From contig JBQLZQ010000075.1 of the NCBI GenBank assembly GCA_052168355.1, positions 1 to 64,000 of the forward strand: DNA of 64,000 nt, written 5' to 3'. The position numbers were made by a program, and so were the translations under genes. Within the stretch, counting starts at the first letter, position 1. The number at the start of each line of letters is the position of its first letter. Below the pieces are notes generated by a model. That model saw only the letters and a program-made list of their open reading frames with translations. It made no database searches and was not told the origin of the DNA. The DNA comes from JBQLZQ01 sp052168355 (GTDB taxonomy: Bacteria; Pseudomonadota; Alphaproteobacteria; DSM-16000; Inquilinaceae). This document shows, in pieces, positions 59,208 through 64,000 of the stretch.

Positions 59208-59834
59208 ATGATGAGCTGGACCCTGTTCGGCGTGTTCCTTGTCGCGGCCGGTGCGGTCGCGGCGGCGCCCGGACCCACCGTGCTGCAGATTTTCGCGCAG
59301 GCCATGAGCGGCGATCCCCGCCGGCCGGCCAGCCTGATCGCCGGGTCGATCATGGCCAACGCCGAGATGGTCGCGGCGGTCGTGCTTGGGGTCGGGGCGC
59401 TGATCATCGCTTCCCAGACGGCCTTCACGCTCCTGCGCTGGGTCGGGTCGGCCTATCTGATCTATCTGGGGGTTCACTATTGGCGGCTGCGGGCGGAACC
59501 CCTGGCGGCCTCGCAGCCGATCTCAGCAACGCCGTATAAAATCTTGTTTATCCAGGCGGCTCTCACCTCGCTCACCAATCCCAAGGGGCTGGTGTTCTAC
59601 ATCGCGTTCCTGCCCCAGTTCGTGCCGGCCGGGACCGACCCAACCACCCACCTTGCCCTCTTGGGCGCCACCTATATCGGCTTTTGCGTCGTTGCCGACA
59701 TCGGCTATGCGCTGGCCGGGCGGGCGTGTTCGGGTCTGCTTCTGTCCCGCCGCGCGATCCGATGGAGAAACCGGCTCACCGGCGCGATCTTGATTAGCGC
59801 CGGGCTGTCGCTGCTGCGGGTCCAGCGCGCCTGA
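59208..59834 (+). CDS. LysE/RhtB-family amino-acid exporter
   Basis: This 208-residue exporter with about six helices has the hallmarks AAPGPTVLQIFAQAMSGD, GSAYLIYLGVHYWRLR and NPKGLVFYIAFLPQF. It is a paralogue of the divergently encoded LysE protein but clearly diverged. The two genes sharing an intergenic promoter region suggests coordinate control. A short palindrome is present there. Substrates are unknown. Confidence 0.93.
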   Translation: MMSWTLFGVFLVAAGAVAAAPGPTVLQIFAQAMSGDPRRPASLIAGSIMANAEMVAAVVLGVGALIIASQTAFTLLRWVGSAYLIYLGVHYWRLRAEPLAASQPISATPYKILFIQAALTSLTNPKGLVFYIAFLPQFVPAGTDPTTHLALLGATYIGFCVVADIGYALAGRACSGLLLSRRAIRWRNRLTGAILISAGLSLLRVQRA

Positions 59835-59932
59835 GGCCCGTGCATGAGCCGCCGACCCCACTTTACAGGCGCCGGGGCGGACGTGTATAAAGCTGTTAAT
59901 TGTGTAAAAGCAAAAATACAAAAGTTTAGCGT

Positions 59933-59956
59933 GGCCGTGCCGTCAGGCACACGGCC
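59933..59956 (+). other. Leader stem-loop before the polyol/sugar operon
   Basis: GGCCGTG (59933-59939) and CACGGCC (59950-59956) form a 7-base stem with an 11-base spacing. They follow an AT-rich stretch (59887-59930) that probably holds the promoter. The ribosome-binding GGGGGAGGA starts right after the stem, so the hairpin may influence translation or transcription of the dehydrogenase gene. Confidence 0.4.
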
Positions 59957-59968
59957 GGGGGAGGATGG

Positions 59969-61018
59969 GTGGACGCGGTTTATCTGCATGGCGTGCGCGA
60001 TGTGCGCATCGGCCGGTACCGGCCGCCGCCGCCGCGGGCCGGCGAGGTGCTTCTGAAGGTCGGCGCCGTCGGCATCTGCGGCAGCGACCTGCATTATTAT
60101 CTCGAGGGCGGGATCGGCCCGGCCCGTATCGACACGCCGTTTATCCCCGGCCATGAGTTCGCGGCCTACACCATGGAAGACATGCCGGCGCTGGGGCTGC
60201 GCGAGGGTGCGTTGGTGGCGGTCGATCCGGCGCGGCCCTGCGGGGTCTGCGAATGGTGCCATCGCGGACATCACAATCTGTGCCCCAACGTCGTCTTCGC
60301 CGGTGCGCCGCCCTATCCCGGCGCCATGACCGGGACCATCGCCGCGACCCCGGCCCAGATCTTTCCCGTGCCCGACGGCTTCACGCCGACCCAGGCGGTG
60401 ATGCTGGAACCGCTGGGTGTAGGCGTTCATGCCATGGATCTGGCTCGGCCGCATCTGCAAGAGACGGTGGCGGTGCTGGGCTGCGGCACCATCGGCCTGA
60501 TCCTGGTGCAGCTCGCGCGCCTGGCCGGCGTGGCGCAGGTCTTCGCCGTCGATCCGGTGGGCTACCGGGCCGACATGGCCAAGGCGCTGGGGGCCGACGC
60601 CGTCGCCGACCGGGTGGAGGCCATCGCCGACCTGACCGGCGGGCGCGGTGTCGATCTGGTGCTGGAGGCGACCAACGCCCCGGCCGGGTTCCAGCACGCC
60701 GCGGAGGCGGCGCGCATCGGCGGCCGTGTCGTGCTGGTCGGCATCCCCGACGGCGATGCCTACACGCTGTCGGCCTCCATGGCCCGGCGCAAGGGGCTGT
60801 CGATCAAGCTGTCGCGGCGCATGGGTGACGTCTATCCCCGCGCCATCGCCCTGGTGGCCGAGGGCCGCGTCGATGTCGACCGGCTGGTCAGCCACGACTT
60901 CGACCTGGACGGGGCGGTCGAGGCGTTCCGCATCCAGGCGGCCCGCGAAGACGGGGCCCTGAAAAGCATCATCCATCCCGGCGGCCAGCCGCCGGCATCC
61001 GGCGTGGCCGGGACCTGA
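59969..61018 (+). CDS. Zinc-dependent alcohol/polyol dehydrogenase
   Basis: This 349-residue medium-chain dehydrogenase starts with GTG. Catalytic zinc ligands are Cys37 (GICGSDLH), His62 and Glu63 (GHEF). Structural zinc ligands are Cys91, Cys94, Cys97 and Cys105. The Rossmann motif is GCGTIGLIL, followed by an acidic residue (VDP) that favours NAD. It belongs to the sorbitol/iditol/threonine dehydrogenase group and would oxidise an alditol or sugar. It is first in an operon with a sugar-binding protein, an SIS isomerase and permeases, which supports polyol or keto-sugar catabolism. Confidence 0.92.
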   Translation: MDAVYLHGVRDVRIGRYRPPPPRAGEVLLKVGAVGICGSDLHYYLEGGIGPARIDTPFIPGHEFAAYTMEDMPALGLREGALVAVDPARPCGVCEWCHRGHHNLCPNVVFAGAPPYPGAMTGTIAATPAQIFPVPDGFTPTQAVMLEPLGVGVHAMDLARPHLQETVAVLGCGTIGLILVQLARLAGVAQVFAVDPVGYRADMAKALGADAVADRVEAIADLTGGRGVDLVLEATNAPAGFQHAAEAARIGGRVVLVGIPDGDAYTLSASMARRKGLSIKLSRRMGDVYPRAIALVAEGRVDVDRLVSHDFDLDGAVEAFRIQAAREDGALKSIIHPGGQPPASGVAGT

Positions 61019-61059
61019 CCACCGATCATCACAAATCCATCAAAGGGAGAGTTGGCATC

Positions 61060-62403
61060 ATGAGAAACGTTCTTCTGGGATCGGCCGCGGCGTGCGGCCT
61101 GTTGGCGGCCGGCGCCGGCGCTTCGGCGCAGAGCTGGGACGTAGCGACGGCGGCGGAACCCTATGCCGGCACCACCATCAACGCCATCTTTCTCGACCGG
61201 CCGGGCTACCGCGCCGCCATCGAGCTGATCCCGCAGTTCGAGGAAGCGACGGGGATCGATGTTGAGTGGGAGATCCTGCCCTACGAGAACTCCCGCGAGC
61301 GGCAGGTGCTGGACTTCACCGCCGGCGGCGAGATCGACGTGGTGTTGGTCGACGTGGTGTGGATCGGGGAGTTCGCGGCCAACGAATGGGTCGTGCCGAT
61401 GGAAACCTTCTACGACAACCCCGATCTGGCCGACCCGGCGCTCGACCTCGACGGGTTCTTCCCGATCCTGCTGGAAAGCTTCGGCAGTTGGGACGGCGTG
61501 GTCTACGGCCTGCCGTTCGACAATTACTCCGGCCTGATGTTCTACAACCGCTGCATGCTGGAGGAAGCCGGGTTCGACGGACCGCCGGCGACCTGGGACG
61601 CGCTGCTTTCCGAATACGCCCCGGCCCTGACCAAGCCCGATGACAACCAGTACGCCTTCGCCCTGCAGTCCCGCCGCGGCGAAACCCAGTCGGCCGACAG
61701 CTTCATGCGCGTCCTGTGGCCGTTCGGCGGGTCGCTTCTGGACGAGGAGTTCCGCTCCAATCTGCTGTCCGAAGAGTCCCAGGCCGGCCTGCGGTTCCGC
61801 CAGGAGCTGATGCAGTACATGCCGCCCGGCATCGTCGACTACGACCATGCCGAAGCGGTCAACGCGCTGGCCCAGGGGCAGGTGGCGATGATCACCGAAT
61901 GGTCGGCGTTCTACGGCACGCTCACCGATCCGGCCTCCTCGGCCATCGGCGATTGCCTGGCCGTGGCGACGGAACCGGAAGGGCCTGACGGTCTGAAGCC
62001 GGCTTTGGGCGGGTTCTCACTGGCCGTGGCTTCACAGTCCAGCGACGACGAACAGGCGGCATCCTGGCTGCTCATCCAGTGGCTGACCTCCGAAGCGATG
62101 GCCAAGCCCTATGTCCAGGCCGGCGGCGTCAGCGGCCGGACCGGCGTCTATGAGGATCCGGAGATCGCCGACGCCTTTATGTTCGTCGAACCCATGGTCG
62201 CCTCGTGGCAGGGCGGGGTGCCGGATTTCCGGCCCCGGTTCCCGGAATGGCCGGAGATCTCCGAGATCGTGGCGGAGTGGGGCACCAAGATCATGCTGGG
62301 CGAGGTCTCGACCGAGGAGGGCGCGCGGGAGATCGGGACCCGGATGGAAGCCGTGCTGGACGACGCCGGCTATTATGACGGCGACAAGCCGCTGCTGAAG
62401 TAG
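61060..62403 (+). CDS. Sugar ABC transporter substrate-binding protein
   Basis: This 447-residue periplasmic MalE-like protein has a signal peptide ending GAGASA|QS. Features are LDRPGYRAAIELIPQFEEATGIDVEW, DVVWIGEFAANEWVVPM and PFDNYSGLMFYNRCMLEEAGF. Two cysteines (Cys in YNRCML and IGDCLAV) could form a disulfide. AAGGGAGAG lies upstream of the ATG. It belongs with the two permease genes at the right edge. The dehydrogenase and SIS neighbours suggest a polyol or hexulose-type ligand. Confidence 0.92.
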   Translation: MRNVLLGSAAACGLLAAGAGASAQSWDVATAAEPYAGTTINAIFLDRPGYRAAIELIPQFEEATGIDVEWEILPYENSRERQVLDFTAGGEIDVVLVDVVWIGEFAANEWVVPMETFYDNPDLADPALDLDGFFPILLESFGSWDGVVYGLPFDNYSGLMFYNRCMLEEAGFDGPPATWDALLSEYAPALTKPDDNQYAFALQSRRGETQSADSFMRVLWPFGGSLLDEEFRSNLLSEESQAGLRFRQELMQYMPPGIVDYDHAEAVNALAQGQVAMITEWSAFYGTLTDPASSAIGDCLAVATEPEGPDGLKPALGGFSLAVASQSSDDEQAASWLLIQWLTSEAMAKPYVQAGGVSGRTGVYEDPEIADAFMFVEPMVASWQGGVPDFRPRFPEWPEISEIVAEWGTKIMLGEVSTEEGAREIGTRMEAVLDDAGYYDGDKPLLK

Positions 62404-62484
62404 CGGCCGCGGGGCGGCGGCGGGGCCGGGCCATGGCTCCGCCGCCGGCTGTTCCAAAGGAGACCGAGCGTTGCGACATCGACC

Positions 62485-63066
62485 ATGAAAAAAAATACGC
62501 CCGACTTGGCCATGCCCGATCTGGCCGCCGCCGCGTGCGGGGAGATCGCGGCGGTGTTCGACCGGATGGCGCCGGACACGGCGTCGCCGCTGGTCGATGC
62601 CATCCGCGCGGCCCGGCGGATCGCGCTGTATGGCGTCGGCCGCGAAGGGCTGATGATGAAGGCGTTCGCCATGCGTCTCTATCATTTGGGCCTGGACGCC
62701 CATGTGGTGGGCGATATGACCACGCCGCCGCTGGGCAAGGGCGATCTTCTGATCGTCAGCGCCGGGCCCGGCGGGTTCTCGACCGTGTCCGGGCTGGTCG
62801 GCGTGGCGCGGGACGCCGGCGCCCGCACCCTGTGCATCACCGCCCAGACCGACGGGGAAACCGTGCGTCTGGCTGACAGGGCGATCCGGCTGCCGGCCCA
62901 GACCATGGCCGACGACACCGCCCCGCAGTCGGCGTCGATCCTGCCCATGGGCAGTCTCTACGAAGGCGTGCAATACGTGTTTTTCGAAATCGTGGTGCTG
63001 ATGCTGCGCGCGGCGATGGGCGTGTCGCCCGACGCCATGCGCGCCAACCACACCAACCTGGAGTGA
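62485..63066 (+). CDS. SIS-domain sugar-phosphate isomerase (6-phospho-3-hexuloisomerase-like)
   Basis: This 193-residue protein is one SIS domain. VGREGLMMKAFAMRLYHLGLDAHVVGDMTTPPLGKGDLLIVSAGPG (about 52-98) is typical of HxlB-like 6-phospho-3-hexuloisomerases and of related sugar-phosphate isomerases. A serine/Gly loop binds phosphate. The ribosome-binding AAGGAG is ~20 bases upstream of the ATG, so the start is not certain. It lies between the binding-protein and permease genes, so it probably isomerises the imported sugar after phosphorylation. No HxlA partner is visible in the window. Confidence 0.85.
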   Translation: MKKNTPDLAMPDLAAAACGEIAAVFDRMAPDTASPLVDAIRAARRIALYGVGREGLMMKAFAMRLYHLGLDAHVVGDMTTPPLGKGDLLIVSAGPGGFSTVSGLVGVARDAGARTLCITAQTDGETVRLADRAIRLPAQTMADDTAPQSASILPMGSLYEGVQYVFFEIVVLMLRAAMGVSPDAMRANHTNLE

Positions 63067-63073
63067 GCGGGTC

Positions 63074-63961
63074 GTGAGCGCCCGGGCCGGTTCCCGGTGG
63101 ACCCCGGCGGCGTTCCTGGCCCCGGCCGTCCTGGCGTTGCTGGCCGTGGGCATCTACCCGCTGCTGTTCGCCGTCGTCACCTCGTTCCGGCAATACAACC
63201 TGGCCCGGCCGCGCGACGGGCAGCCATTCGTCGGCCTGGACAATTACATCGAGGTGTTGACCGACCCTTCCTTTCTCGACGCGCTGGCCCGTACCCTGAC
63301 CTTCCTGGCGGTCGTGCTGCCGATCCAGATCGCGCTGGGGATGGGCATCGCCCTGCTGCTGCACAAACCCGGGCTGTCGGCGATGAAGGTCCTGACGCGG
63401 CTCAGCCTGGTCGTGCCTTTGGCCACCACCTACGCGGTGGTCGGGCTGATCGGCCGGCTCATGTTCAACCGCGATTTCGGGGTCGTGAACTGGTTCGCCG
63501 GTCTGCTGGGGCTGGGCCCGGTGGAATGGTTGGGCGACACCACAAACGCCTTTATCGCCATCGCGCTGATGGACATCTGGCAGTGGACACCGTTCTGCGC
63601 CCTGGTGCTGCTGGCCGGGCTGACCATGGTGCCCGGCGAGATCGAGGAGGCGGCGCAACTGGAGACCCAAAGCTGGTGGCCGATCCTGCGGCACGTGCAG
63701 TTGCCGTTCCTGCTGCCCGGTCTGACCGCCATTTTGATCCTGCGCACCGCTGACGTGCTCAAGCTGTTCGACATGATCTTCACCATGACCCGCGGCGGCC
63801 CCGGCGCGGCGACCGAACTGATCAGCGTCTATATCCAGCGCATCGGCTTCCGGGTATTCGACATGGGCGTGGCGTCCGCCCAGGCGGTGATCCTGCTGAT
63901 CCTGACCATCGTTCTGGCTCGGCTGTATATCCGTATCGTCTATCGGGAGGTCGACCAATGA
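63074..63961 (+). CDS. Sugar ABC transporter permease (MalF type)
   Basis: This 295-residue inner-membrane subunit starts with GTG. The first helix is FLAPAVLALLAVGIYPLLFAVVTSF and the EAA loop is EIEEAAQLETQSWWPILRHVQLPF. The MalF-type segment is MIFTMTRGGPGAATEL. It overlaps the next permease by 4 bases (ATGA). The operon continues off the right edge, where its ATPase may lie. Confidence 0.93.
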   Translation: MSARAGSRWTPAAFLAPAVLALLAVGIYPLLFAVVTSFRQYNLARPRDGQPFVGLDNYIEVLTDPSFLDALARTLTFLAVVLPIQIALGMGIALLLHKPGLSAMKVLTRLSLVVPLATTYAVVGLIGRLMFNRDFGVVNWFAGLLGLGPVEWLGDTTNAFIAIALMDIWQWTPFCALVLLAGLTMVPGEIEEAAQLETQSWWPILRHVQLPFLLPGLTAILILRTADVLKLFDMIFTMTRGGPGAATELISVYIQRIGFRVFDMGVASAQAVILLILTIVLARLYIRIVYREVDQ

Positions 63962-64000
63962 GCGTCGCCACGACCTCGGGGCAGGTGGGTTCGGCCGCCA
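63958..64000 (+). CDS. ABC transporter permease (partial, off right edge)
   Basis: The reading frame starts at 63958 overlapping the previous permease stop and gives MSVATTSGQVGSAA before the window ends. Position and overlap predict the MalG-type partner permease. The 14 residues themselves carry no diagnostic motif. Confidence 0.55.
   Translation, partial: MSVATTSGQVGSAA

Overview
The window is very GC-rich DNA, read by eye as roughly two-thirds G+C, with GC-biased third codon positions. This bias creates long antisense shadow frames. Gene content (ECF sigma/anti-sigma, TRAP and MalFGK-type sugar ABC systems, MtnK/MtnA, DUF1127, DUF1194, LysE exporters, CueR/CopA) fits a heterotrophic alphaproteobacterium, probably of the Rhodospirillales. 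The taxonomy is inference. No rRNA, tRNA, CRISPR array or replication origin was seen.

Layout. At the extreme left is the end of an IS5-type insertion sequence. Next come an ECF sigma/anti-sigma pair and a PRC-barrel protein, and the sigma and PRC genes share a promoter-like motif. Positions 2.6-11.6 kb form a galactoside block: GH42 beta-galactosidase, a VWA protein, a PfkB kinase, GH36 alpha-galactosidase and an ABC importer without its ATPase, with a terminator between transporter and enzyme genes. Positions 11.9-23 kb hold mtnA, a fused cytochrome b561/ethylbenzene-dehydrogenase-like protein, a MarR-controlled RND efflux pair, two orphan genes and mtnK. Positions 22.7-30.2 kb carry a VOC protein, a complete four-gene ABC importer, an FGGY kinase and a FucA-like class II aldolase. 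With mtnK and mtnA these could make up a 5-deoxyribose or methylthioribose salvage route (DHAP shunt). Positions 30.4-36.6 kb hold a FucU/RbsD mutarotase, ribokinase, a DUF1127 protein, LacI and GntR regulators, a YcaC-like hydrolase, LysR and an SDR.

The most striking region is 36.9-47.0 kb. It is one co-directional, mostly overlapping operon: an LMW-phosphatase-fold protein whose catalytic Cys is Asp, a sulfolactate-dehydrogenase-like (SlcC) protein, a sulfofructose-kinase-like (YihV) PfkB protein, a LacD/YihT-type class I aldolase, a FucI-fold isomerase, a GH31 alpha-glycosidase and a TRAP transporter. Glycosidase, isomerase, kinase, aldolase and 2-hydroxyacid dehydrogenase together form a complete Embden-Meyerhof-like logic. 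The kinase and dehydrogenase resemblances suggest that the substrate is sulfoquinovose or a similar anionic 6-substituted sugar. This is a hypothesis, drawn from recalled family sequences.

A terminator then separates a second sugar ABC operon (47.2-52.9 kb). This operon is interrupted by a roughly 260-bp MITE-like element with long terminal inverted repeats and an internal perfect 20-bp hairpin, and it also contains a Gfo/Idh/MocA protein. After it come an FNT channel and a copper-resistance operon (copA-cueR-cytochrome c) behind a textbook CueR promoter. Next are a small XRE/DUF2975 unit, an SH3-like protein and two divergent LysE exporters. Last is a polyol/sugar operon (zinc dehydrogenase, binding protein, SIS isomerase, permeases) that runs off the right edge.
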